Origin: Anaerolineae bacterium
Lineage (GTDB): Bacteria; Chloroflexota; Anaerolineae; B4-G1; DUEL01
Direction: 5' to 3'
DNA length: 64,000 bases
Assembly (NCBI GenBank): GCA_025060135.1
Contig: JANXCY010000008.1
Location: 29,140-93,139, forward strand
Shown: in pieces, positions 56,774-64,000 of the stretch
How positions within the stretch are numbered: the first letter of the stretch is position 1
How the letters are laid out: every line of letters starts with the position of its first letter
The notes under the pieces: model-generated
The model's input: the letters and a program-made list of their open reading frames with translations, nothing else
Told to the model about the DNA's origin: nothing
Database searches by the model: none
Program-made: the position numbers and the translations under genes

Positions 56774-59530
56774 TTATGGCACCGCCAGGGGCAGGCTCAG
56801 CGCACGGTCCGGTGGGCGGGCCGTTTCCATTACAATGGGCATGCGCTCGCCATCCGGTCCGTAGAGGCCTACCCGAATTTGATATTGTCCCGCAGGGAGA
56901 CCGGGCAACGGATGGGGGTCGGTGATGATTTCCCCATAGACCCATGTATGGGTGGGGCGCATGTTCTGGGCAGGCCAGCCGTCGTGCTGAGCCACCAGAG
57001 GCGCGGGCGCATCGGGCGGCGCGATGTGGACGAAGACGGAGCGGGGGATGTCGTCGGTAAAGCCAGCCTGCCAGATCAGGGTAATGGTGAAGGGTTGGCC
57101 TGCCCGAACCTCCGGCGGGTCCAGGCGGTACCCCAGCAAAGTGGCGAATCCCGGCCCGAATTCCGCCCCGATCGGCTCGTAGGGAACCGTCGGTTCGGCA
57201 AAGACCCGTTCCGTCCGGACAACGACCGTCGGGCCGTACCAGACGCCCTCTGTTGGTGTCCCGTCGGCCTTCACCAGCCGGACCTCCAGCGGCGCCTCCA
57301 TGTCTAACGCCCGACAGGGGAAAGGGAGTTGGAAGTACGACCGGATGCGGTCGCCCGAGCGCAGGAGGGCCTGAGAGCCGGCAGGGGCCAGCGGGTTCTC
57401 CTCCCGGTACTCCCCAGCAGACACGACCACCCGGTATTCCTCCCGGAGGGGCTCCAAGACCTCCCAGAAGAGTTCTCCGTTGATCCGCCGACACGGCGAT
57501 GTTTCTCCCTGGAACAGGTGGATGCCCAGAAGGGCCAGCGGGGCCGGCGCGCCGGCCGAACGGGCCGGGGTGAATTCCCCCGGCATTCCCGGCGGAGCAG
57601 CCGGCCGGGCCACAGGGATGGGCTGGAGAGCAACACTCCCACTCGCTTTTTCGGTGTAAAGGGTTAGCGTGGGGGTGTAGACGCCAGGTGGAATCCCGGC
57701 CGGAAGGTGCAGGAAGAAACGCCCGAAGACCGGCACGCCGGGGACCCAGCGTTCCGGGCGATAATCGCCGTCGGTAACGATGCGATCGTCCTGGCCCCAC
57801 TCGGTGCCCATCGCGTCTTTCAGCCGGAACGAGGCCATGTAGAGTTGCCCCTCATGCCGTTTCGGGTCGTCCGTCGTCCACCAGACCCGCAGTTCCAGCG
57901 GGCGGTCGGCAGGATGGGGGCCCTCCGGCAGGAAGTACCCCCAGAGGTGAATCCCCGGAAGGAGTTCCGCATTGGGACGGTCGGTCGTGGGCGGTTCCAG
58001 CGGAAAGTGGGGGGAACGGCCCAGCCGGAAGCGGCGGACCTTCAGTCCCCGGAACGACGGTACCGGCTCCTCCCGGGCCACGTCCTCCAGTAACGTCTCC
58101 ACCAGGCGGGTGGGATCGGTAACGCCATCCAGCCAGGCCACCAGCCAGACGGAGCAGGAAGCAGGAGTACAGGAGGCCAGAGCCGCGTTTAGCGTCCGGG
58201 CTACCTCGGTGTAGGTCAGGACATGGGTAACATCCAGCAGGGGGTCATGGGGCATCGGTAGCATCCCCTCGTCTCCACCGTAGTAGAGCCATGTCGGGAA
58301 GGTAGAACCGGTGGAGAGGATGACTACATCGCCGGGGCTACGGTGTTCCTGGATGTAGCGGGCCGCGCTGCGCCAATCCTCCCGAGCATACGCGGGATTG
58401 GTCAGGAGATTGCGATTGGCCTGCCAGAGAGGACGGCCGTTCAGGAACGTGGCCGCTGCCAGGGCGAGGACAGCGAGGGCCCGCAGGCCGCGCCGCCGGA
58501 TGCCCCAAACACTCCCCCAGGCGATGGCCAGGGCCAGGAAGGGGCCGGGGGCGAAAAGGGTCGCATGCCGGGCTCCCCACTTGGGGATTTCCTGATAGAC
58601 CCATGCGATGAGGAAGAGAGGTGTGATGTACAAAACGGGATACAGGCCTGCCACCAGGCGCGGGCGGGAGACAGTCAGAGCCATGAGCGTGGTCAGAAGC
58701 ATCCGGAGTGCGGTGGTCTCCACGACTTCAGCGGGAAGGTGTCCCATCACCGTCAGTCCGCCGAGGGAGAGACGAAGGAAATGCAGGGGAGGCATATAGC
58801 CATGCCAGTAGGTCAGATTCAGGGGAGCCATTCGGACACCAGCCCACGTCCAGGGGAGATAGAGAACGGCCGCGATCAGGGCCGGAGGAAGCACCTGCCG
58901 CAGCACCATCCGGCGACTGTTGCGGTCTGTGCGCACGAGCAACAGAAGGGCCACCAGTCCCTGTCCGATCAGCCAGAAGCCGGCCAGGGCCAGGGTATAG
59001 AGGGCGGCGAGGGTAGCGGCCGCCCAGAGCCCGACCCAGAGCCGGCATCGGCGCGGAGTGGGCGCCGCAAAGATTTCCAACAGCGCCACGTCTGCCAGCA
59101 GGGTCCAGGCCAGCGCGGGGCCGTACATGCGGACCTCTCGGGAGGCCCAGAGGAAGGGCGTCCCAACGGCGAAGAGGAGACCTGCCCCCAGGGCTCCTGG
59201 CCACCGTCCGGTAAGGCGCCAGGCCAGCCGGCCGGCACAGGCAACGGTCAGTACCCCCAGCAGAACCGAGGGCCAGCGAAGGGCGAACTCCGTCGCGCCC
59301 GCCAGAGGGATCCAGGCCCGGAGCAGGAGATAGTAGAGGGGCGGGATGACCTCCCGCGCGCTGAGAACCAGCATCTCCCGCAGGGGCACCCGGGAGGCTA
59401 CCCACCAGCAGTAGGCTTCATCGTACCAGAGGCTCCACCGGTCCAGTCCTCCCGCGCGCAGGGTGAAAGCAAAAAGGAGGCAGGACACCAGGAGGCAGAA
59501 CCGCAGAGGAGTCAGGCGGTTATCGGACAT
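56774..59530 (-). CDS. GT39/ArnT-like membrane glycosyltransferase with long extracytoplasmic domain
   Basis: A 918-residue protein. The first 430 residues hold about 12 transmembrane helices with the GT-C signature loop ([15 protein letters not shown], catalytic Asp-Glu; later [11 protein letters not shown]), as in polyprenyl-phosphate mannose/arabinose transferases. The remaining 480 residues are soluble and beta-rich, with [22 protein letters not shown] and [15 protein letters not shown] repeats that look like two or three similar sandwich domains. The start at 59530 overlaps the end of the DNA glycosylase gene by 11 bp; longer frames read into that gene. Confidence 0.8.
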   Translation of the reverse strand: MSDNRLTPLRFCLLVSCLLFAFTLRAGGLDRWSLWYDEAYCWWVASRVPLREMLVLSAREVIPPLYYLLLRAWIPLAGATEFALRWPSVLLGVLTVACAGRLAWRLTGRWPGALGAGLLFAVGTPFLWASREVRMYGPALAWTLLADVALLEIFAAPTPRRCRLWVGLWAAATLAALYTLALAGFWLIGQGLVALLLLVRTDRNSRRMVLRQVLPPALIAAVLYLPWTWAGVRMAPLNLTYWHGYMPPLHFLRLSLGGLTVMGHLPAEVVETTALRMLLTTLMALTVSRPRLVAGLYPVLYITPLFLIAWVYQEIPKWGARHATLFAPGPFLALAIAWGSVWGIRRRGLRALAVLALAAATFLNGRPLWQANRNLLTNPAYAREDWRSAARYIQEHRSPGDVVILSTGSTFPTWLYYGGDEGMLPMPHDPLLDVTHVLTYTEVARTLNAALASCTPASCSVWLVAWLDGVTDPTRLVETLLEDVAREEPVPSFRGLKVRRFRLGRSPHFPLEPPTTDRPNAELLPGIHLWGYFLPEGPHPADRPLELRVWWTTDDPKRHEGQLYMASFRLKDAMGTEWGQDDRIVTDGDYRPERWVPGVPVFGRFFLHLPAGIPPGVYTPTLTLYTEKASGSVALQPIPVARPAAPPGMPGEFTPARSAGAPAPLALLGIHLFQGETSPCRRINGELFWEVLEPLREEYRVVVSAGEYREENPLAPAGSQALLRSGDRIRSYFQLPFPCRALDMEAPLEVRLVKADGTPTEGVWYGPTVVVRTERVFAEPTVPYEPIGAEFGPGFATLLGYRLDPPEVRAGQPFTITLIWQAGFTDDIPRSVFVHIAPPDAPAPLVAQHDGWPAQNMRPTHTWVYGEIITDPHPLPGLPAGQYQIRVGLYGPDGERMPIVMETARPPDRALSLPLAVP

Positions 59531-60137
59531 CACCCGTTGGCCGGGGCCGTCTGGATACATAGGGATGATCCCGGATATAGAAGCGCCAGGGGACCGTCCG
59601 GGCCTGTTGGTCGCCTTGGACGCCGACGCGCGGGCCGGTCGCCACTTGTTCATCCGGAATGGGCATATCGGCCTCCACAAAGAGGACGGCGTCGGGGGCA
59701 CACATGTCAGCCTTGTCCAGGCGCCGGTCAATTCCCATGGCCTGACAGAGGCGGGCCGGCCCGGAGGTCAAAAGCAGGGGGTCCACAACGCCCCGCCGCT
59801 CCCGCATCCGCTCCAGGCCCTCCAGGGGCTCCAGGGCCCGGATAAGCACCGCCGCCGGGAATCCCTCCGGTTCGGTAACGATGTTCAGGCAATGATGGAG
59901 GCCGTAAATCTGATAAACGTAAGCATGTCCAGGCGGGCCGTACATAGCCTCGTTGCGCCCGGTGCGGCCAAAGCGGGCATGGGAGGCCAGGTCGTCCTCG
60001 CCGATATAGGCCTCTACCTCTACAATGCGGCCGCTCAGCCGTTCACCGTCCAGCCACCGCACCAGGACCTGTCCCAGGAGGTCCCGGGCGACATAGAGGG
60101 TATTGCGGGCAAAGAAATCTCGGAAAAAGCGTGTCAT
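59520..60137 (-). CDS. 3-methyladenine DNA glycosylase (AAG/MPG family)
   Basis: A 205-residue MPG-type glycosylase that removes alkylated purines and hypoxanthine. [15 protein letters not shown] contains the catalytic glutamate. [31 protein letters not shown] is the lesion-binding core, and [11 protein letters not shown] and [14 protein letters not shown] are also conserved. The ATG at 60137 begins at the family N-terminus ([21 protein letters not shown]). The frame is open upstream through a MITE-like element to another ATG at 60278, which is probably accidental. It heads a run with the GT39-like and KimA-like genes. Confidence 0.9.
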   Translation of the reverse strand: MTRFFRDFFARNTLYVARDLLGQVLVRWLDGERLSGRIVEVEAYIGEDDLASHARFGRTGRNEAMYGPPGHAYVYQIYGLHHCLNIVTEPEGFPAAVLIRALEPLEGLERMRERRGVVDPLLLTSGPARLCQAMGIDRRLDKADMCAPDAVLFVEADMPIPDEQVATGPRVGVQGDQQARTVPWRFYIRDHPYVSRRPRPTGDVR

Positions 60138-60161
60138 CAGGCAACAGGAGCCGGTAAAGGG

Positions 60162-60283
60162 CGAGGATGTCCGAAACATGCCGAAGGTTGCGTAGCCAGG
60201 CTGTGAACCGGTATGCGGCAGGCCTGGTGGCCTGCGCGCCAGCGCCCAGGTCCCTGGAGAATCTGAATGTTCAGACATGCTCT
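60162..60283. mobile_element. MITE-like palindromic element, copy 4
   Basis: Left end GAGGATGTCCGAAACATG and right end TGTTCAGACATGCTCT form degenerate terminal repeats. The interior has GTAGCCAGGCTGTGAACC and GGCAGGCCTGGTGGCCTGC. 122 bp, directly upstream of the DNA glycosylase. It contains an in-frame ATG (60278) that leaves the glycosylase frame open through the whole element. Confidence 0.68.
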
Positions 60284-61200
60284 AACCAGGATGCCTCGAC
60301 ACCAAGATAGTATACCGCATGACACCAAATTTGAAAAATGGGCCTGTTACATCTCTCACAGTCATACCGCCCATAAGTCCCGAAAAGTCGTGCTGCCCTT
60401 ATCCCTTTGGTCTTCCTCTCCTTCCTCGCTTTGTTCCGAGAAGGGGAGAAATAGGGTTTTGCGGCGGCCTATGGCCATCGCAAAACCCTCTCTTTCTTCC
60501 CCTGTCCGTGAGTTGAGCCTCGGTCCACTGTTCCGGCGAGGCCACACCAGCATCCACCGACGCCATTGGCGCCTTCTTCCAGGCCGGCGAGGAGCACTGT
60601 GCCTGGAAGCGGCAATGGGCCCGTCTGGTCGGGCAATATCTGCCCGTCCCCCTAACAGCATTCATTCTTGGCTCTTTGACAGACTTTGGGCTCCTGCCTT
60701 TGTCTTTTCACCCAGACGTTGCGGACCGTTCCTCTATGAGTCGCATCTGGGCGGGTAATCAGCCGATTACCCTCGGGTATACCTACGCGGATGCAGGAGG
60801 GGCAAAACGGCCATTGTCGTAGATGCAGAGCACTGGAAATGTCCTTGAACAATGACCAACAGCCGTTTCACGGTTGGCTGTGTGCTCGCGTTGCTGAGAG
60901 TGCTTATAGCGTCCGTGGAGTACTCTGGGGGGTGCTCACCATCTCAAACCGATAGCGTGAGCCGGGTCCTGGAGAACTGCGTGTTCTATCGGCAGTCCTG
61001 GACCTTCTCGGAGAACCGGAGCCTGGGCCATCCGTTGGTACGGTGAGCGTTTTGATCGGAAGGACGGCGTCGCTGGAGGGACACCTGATGAGACCATCGA
61101 GACTTCACTCACCACCGCGCGTGGGCGTGTCTATCGGGTGGTCTTGGGCTTGGTTGCTAACCGACTGTCCAAAGATCAATGGTTAAAACCGGCAGAAATC
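60284..61200. other. About 0.9 kb without an intact gene, possible decayed coding sequence
   Basis: No complete gene is recognised. Two stretches read like protein in different + frames: about 60541-60822 (including WKRQWARLVGQYLP and ITLGYTYADAGG) and about 61027-61209 (AWAIRWYGERFDRKD ... VANRLSKDQWLK). They could be remnants of one broken gene, perhaps a transposase, but I cannot name the family. The left part (60360-60500) contains a small imperfect inverted repeat around AGGGTTTTGCGG/GCAAAACCCT. Confidence 0.3.
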
Positions 61201-61241
61201 GGGGGATGACAGGATGGAAGAGATTCATCCTATCATCCCCC
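61201..61241. terminator. Hairpin downstream of the GH48 gene
   Basis: GGGGGATGACAGGATG (61201-61216) pairs with 61226-61241 with one mismatch across a 9-nt loop. It lies 51 bp after the GH48 stop codon on the minus strand. No clear U-run follows, so it may stabilise the mRNA end instead. Confidence 0.5.
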
Positions 61242-61291
61242 GTTGTAGGACTTGGGATCGCTACCAGGCCCAGGTGCGAAACCTTAGTTCA

Positions 61292-64000
61292 TCAGTTGTT
61301 GGGGAACAACCATCCGTAAGTAGCGTAAGCTAAGGCTGCATCCGCCTGGGCCCAGAAACGGTGGTAACGGAACTGCGGCGCTGGGCCACCATTCAGATAA
61401 GCCTGGACCTTGGGCCAGTCCGGATCCTGGAGGTAGCGAGGCCGGATGCTGATGAAGGTGGCGCTGGCATTGATGACAGCTCCCTGGCCGTTGGTACCGC
61501 TCCATCCGCTGGGGATATACACCGGATCATCGAACCGGTTGTAGTCCCCCCGCACCTCCGGAGCAGACAGCCCCTTATCGTCGCGGTAGAGCATCCACAT
61601 CCGATCCAGCAGCTCCTTTGCGAGCTGCCGTGCCTGTTCATCGCGGGCTCCGGCCCATCGTTGCAACCCAGCGCTGTAGAACATGAACGTTTTTGCCAGA
61701 GCAGACGTAATTCCGATGTCCTGATTGTAATCCGTCACCCTTACGCGCAAGCTGCTATTGTAAGAGCTGTCGTTCGCATTCCAATTTTGGTTGGATGCAT
61801 TCCAGTTAATCGAGGGCTGGCCGCTCCATTCCAGGCTGACCGGGATTGAGAAGGTCCCGTTCGGACCCAGCTGGACTACTGACTTGGCCCATGGCATCCA
61901 CTTATCCAGGATCACCCGGGCCTTGCTATCCCCGGTTACATAATAATACTCGGCGACCCGTTCCATTGACCAGGCCTGCCATCCGAACCAGGAGTTGCTA
62001 CCTGGGTCTCGGTAGACGGGATGGTGCTCAAAGGCCATTCCATAGAAGGTGGCTGTACCAGCGGGAGGCACTTCGTAGCGGCCATTCCAGGAGTTCGTCG
62101 CGCCGCCTGCGATCGCACCATCCGCGGATTGCAACCAGCGATAGAATTCAAGCTGCCGCTGCAGGCTTGTGCCCCAGTCGCGGGCGCCGTTCGCGGACAG
62201 AGGGCGTAGGAAGGATGTAGCGCTCAGCGCATATGCGGCCATCGGGTTTTGATATCCGAAGTGCGAATGGCTAGAGCCAATCCGCCACGCCCAGCTTCCG
62301 TAATTGGGGAGCGCGCCGCCCCAGGCGTAGTACCAGGAAAGCAAGTAATGCGCGCTCTGATAACCGGTAGCGCCCGGGCAGTTCTTATCCTGACAACCCA
62401 GCGGCTTGAAATACTTATCAAAGAAGGCATACCGCAGGTAATCACCCATTCGGGCCGCTTTCGGAAGCAAATTGTTGACAACTGAAGAGCCGCCCTGTTC
62501 ATCCGCCCAGACCTTTGCCCAATACATCGCTTGAACCACCCGTGCATCTGCATCGGGTGCATTTGTGTATCGCCATTGGCGGGCATAGGACTGATCCCGG
62601 ATAAATAGGTCCAGAAAACCGTTGGGGCCACCCCACCGGTAGTTTTCCCACGAGGGATGGGGCACGGTTTCCCAAACCGATTCCTCAGGGCCGCGCTGGA
62701 AGGTATTGATGTAGGAGTTTGGACTGGTGCCATCCCCTCGGACACCATATCCATACCAGTTATCTACATCCAGCAGCCAGTGCATACCGTAAATGTCCCG
62801 GGTGCCATAGGTTGAGGCAAGTTCATTCGCAATGGGATCCTGCCCAACAGGAACCCCGAATTCAAGAGGAGAGGGGTACATATTGGGCTGTTCCCATTCC
62901 GAGGCATAGGTTGCTGGGCTACTCGGGTTATAGCCGCTGTTTGTAGGTTGATCCTGAGCAGTGGGAATGATGTTCTGCTCCATAGTAGCCCACGCCTGAT
63001 TCAGGTAAGACCAGTTCCCGGTAATCTTTCCATACATTGCCTCAAGCCAGATCCAGTAACTGAAGGCCTCGCTTGTTGTCAGATGGCCATAGTCAGGTGC
63101 TTCAACGATCAGGGTTTCAATGGAGTGATATGGAGATCCTCCAGGTCCAAAATATCCATTCGCTGGATCATGGATTTCTTGCCACAATTCAAGGAAGCGA
63201 TTGATGTAGAGATTGCCTGTCACTGGCGTGGGCGTTGCTCCTGGAGTGGGCGTTCGCGTCGGTGTGGGCGTTGCCCCTGGGGTGGGGGTACGGGTGGGTG
63301 TGGCGGTGGCGGTGGGCGTCGCCCCCGGCGTGGGCGTGCGGGTGGGTGTGGCGGTGGCCGTCGGCGTGGCTGCTGGCGTGGGCGTGCGGGTGGGTGTGGC
63401 GGTGGCGGTGGGTGTTGCTCCGGGGGTGGGTGTAGGAACAGGCGTGCCAGTGCACGGTGTCCCGTTCAGAGTGAAGGTGGTGGGCGCAGGATTGGAACCG
63501 CTATAGGTCAGGTTGAAGCCGAAGGCTACGCTTCCCCCGTTGGGTGGGATGGAGGCGTTCCAACTGGCGTTCCAGACGCGGACGTTGGCACCGGTCTGGG
63601 TGTAACTGCCGTTCCAGAGGTTGGTGATCTGCTGGTTACCGGGGAAGGTCCAGGCCAGTTCCCAGCCGTTGATGGCGGAGGAGGAGAGGTTGTAGATGGT
63701 TACATCCACGGTGGCTCCGCTTCCCCAGTCGTTGAGCACAGTATATTGCACGCGGCAGGCAGCGCCGGCAGCGGGGGTGGCCGTCGGCGTGGCTGCTGGG
63801 GTGGGCGTGCGGGTGGGTGTGGCGGTGGCCGTCGGCGTGGCTGCTGGCGTGGGCGTGCGGGTGGGTGTGGCGGTGGCGGTGGGTGTTGCTCCGGGGGTGG
63901 GTGTAGGAACAGGCGTGCCAGTGCACGGTGTCCCGTTCAGAGTGAAGGTGGTGGGCGCAGGATTGGAACCGCTATAGGTCAGGTTGAAGCCGAAGGCTAC
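61292..64000 (-). CDS. GH48 cellulase with tandem CBM2 modules (5'-partial at the window edge)
   Basis: At least 903 codons; the start lies beyond position 64000. From the N-terminal side it has the end of one CBM2 ([16 protein letters not shown]), a [14 protein letters not shown] linker, a complete CBM2 ([14 protein letters not shown] ... TFTLNGTPC), a second linker, and then a full GH48 domain of about 640 residues ([16 protein letters not shown] to the C-terminus). GH48 enzymes are processive reducing-end cellobiohydrolases central to many bacterial cellulase systems; [15 protein letters not shown] is a family motif. A GTG at 63751 is only an internal codon, not the start. The protein is secreted. 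The GH3 enzyme at 7235 could finish cellobiose breakdown. Confidence 0.9.
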   Translation of the reverse strand, partial: VAFGFNLTYSGSNPAPTTFTLNGTPCTGTPVPTPTPGATPTATATPTRTPTPAATPTATATPTRTPTPAATPTATPAAGAACRVQYTVLNDWGSGATVDVTIYNLSSSAINGWELAWTFPGNQQITNLWNGSYTQTGANVRVWNASWNASIPPNGGSVAFGFNLTYSGSNPAPTTFTLNGTPCTGTPVPTPTPGATPTATATPTRTPTPAATPTATATPTRTPTPGATPTATATPTRTPTPGATPTPTRTPTPGATPTPVTGNLYINRFLELWQEIHDPANGYFGPGGSPYHSIETLIVEAPDYGHLTTSEAFSYWIWLEAMYGKITGNWSYLNQAWATMEQNIIPTAQDQPTNSGYNPSSPATYASEWEQPNMYPSPLEFGVPVGQDPIANELASTYGTRDIYGMHWLLDVDNWYGYGVRGDGTSPNSYINTFQRGPEESVWETVPHPSWENYRWGGPNGFLDLFIRDQSYARQWRYTNAPDADARVVQAMYWAKVWADEQGGSSVVNNLLPKAARMGDYLRYAFFDKYFKPLGCQDKNCPGATGYQSAHYLLSWYYAWGGALPNYGSWAWRIGSSHSHFGYQNPMAAYALSATSFLRPLSANGARDWGTSLQRQLEFYRWLQSADGAIAGGATNSWNGRYEVPPAGTATFYGMAFEHHPVYRDPGSNSWFGWQAWSMERVAEYYYVTGDSKARVILDKWMPWAKSVVQLGPNGTFSIPVSLEWSGQPSINWNASNQNWNANDSSYNSSLRVRVTDYNQDIGITSALAKTFMFYSAGLQRWAGARDEQARQLAKELLDRMWMLYRDDKGLSAPEVRGDYNRFDDPVYIPSGWSGTNGQGAVINASATFISIRPRYLQDPDWPKVQAYLNGGPAPQFRYHRFWAQADAALAYATYGWLFPNN
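63329..64000. repeat. Near-identical duplicated CBM2 plus linker coding units
   Basis: Bases 63329-63529 recur identically at 63800-64000, an offset of 471 bp (157 codons), so linker and CBM2 form a recent tandem duplication. The linkers themselves are built of short repeats encoding [12 protein letters not shown]. Confidence 0.75.

Noticed and set aside
59530..59731. Longer N-terminus of the GT39-like protein
   Set aside because: It would be read out of frame through the 3' end of the DNA glycosylase gene; the GT-C N-terminus begins naturally near the ATG at 59530.
60138..60278. Longer 3-methyladenine DNA glycosylase starting at the ATG in the MITE-like element
   Set aside because: The extra residues are encoded by the repeat, and the family N-terminus matches the ATG at 60137. 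I kept the open frame only as an observation about the element.
61292..63751. Complete GH48 gene starting at the GTG at 63751
   Set aside because: The codon lies inside the first strand of a CBM2 domain (CRVQYTV), and the frame continues without a stop to the window edge, so the gene is partial.
63189..63926. His- and Val/Gly-rich repeat proteins in other frames of the GH48 linker
   Set aside because: They are readings of the [10 protein letters not shown] linker DNA in wrong frames.
1..64000. tRNA genes, rRNA genes and CRISPR arrays
   Set aside because: No T-loop consensus, rRNA core sequence or regularly spaced direct repeats were seen; the repeated palindromes are dispersed, not arrayed.

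Overview
The window looks like a chromosomal segment of a GC-rich, probably thermophilic bacterium of the Chloroflexota (Anaerolineae-like). This rests on gene content and style, because there is no rRNA or tRNA gene here to prove it. The pointers are lipoproteins with long Thr/Pro/Ser linkers, a GH48-CBM2 cellulase with [12 protein letters not shown] linkers, well-formed housekeeping promoters (TTGACA/TATAAT with 16-17 bp spacing), some GTG/TTG starts, a CooC-type maturase, and a 4-hydroxybutyryl-CoA dehydratase next to molybdenum-hydroxylase subunits. I saw no tRNA, rRNA, CRISPR array or intact transposase gene.

Layout. 0-9 kb (+): an alpha-oxoamine synthase, a TPR lipoprotein, a beta-grasp sulfur carrier, a DUF1232 protein, an ABC ATPase followed by two HlyD-type adaptors, and a GH3 beta-glucosidase. 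9.3-11.5 kb (-): an oxidative-stress island of a Fur/PerR-like regulator, a peroxiredoxin and rubrerythrin. The peroxiredoxin has an in-frame TGA exactly at the peroxidatic cysteine, with a SECIS-like hairpin just after it, so it reads as a selenoprotein. 11.8-14.9 kb (-): carbamate kinase, a knotted (YgeW-like) carbamoyltransferase and aspartate carbamoyltransferase. 15-31 kb (-): a PrsW protease, a PHP phosphoesterase with a 50-aa coupled membrane protein, a GH4 glycosidase, a HerA-type ATPase, a cysteine-rich ferredoxin, a GNAT, membrane proteins and lipoproteins, 4-hydroxybutyryl-CoA dehydratase, and a fused FAD/[2Fe-2S] subunit of a molybdenum hydroxylase. 31-34.4 kb (-): a five-gene run led by cooC. 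34.5-50.6 kb (+): glycosyltransferase 2, a YfhO-like membrane protein, MutS, a WD40 lipoprotein, a degenerate prolyl-tRNA synthetase homologue, DUF4230, TruD, a TPR/zinc-ribbon membrane protein, YjbQ and a hydantoinase. 50.7-64 kb (-): a sugar-type ABC importer, a KimA-like transporter, a GT39-like protein, 3-methyladenine DNA glycosylase, and a partial GH48 cellulase that runs off the right edge.

Two families of small palindromic elements run through the region. One is MITE-like, about 120-260 bp, with terminal inverted repeats close to AGAGCATGTCTGAA and an interior built of GCAGGCCGCCAGGCCTGT-type palindromes; its ends supply stop codons to the GH4 and Fur genes. The other is a palindrome of the type accacnaagncacgaagac / gtcttcgtgcctttgtggt; it is inserted in frame at least twice inside the YfhO-like gene, appears also at that gene's N-terminus, and supplies the tail of the GNAT. 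A third GC-rich palindrome is in frame inside mutS.

Functionally the segment combines plant-polysaccharide use (GH3, GH4, GH48, sugar-type importer), anaerobic or microaerobic energy metabolism (4-hydroxybutyryl-CoA dehydratase, molybdenum hydroxylase, CooC, carbamate kinase) and peroxide defence of the kind anaerobes use (selenoperoxiredoxin, rubrerythrin, PerR-like regulator).
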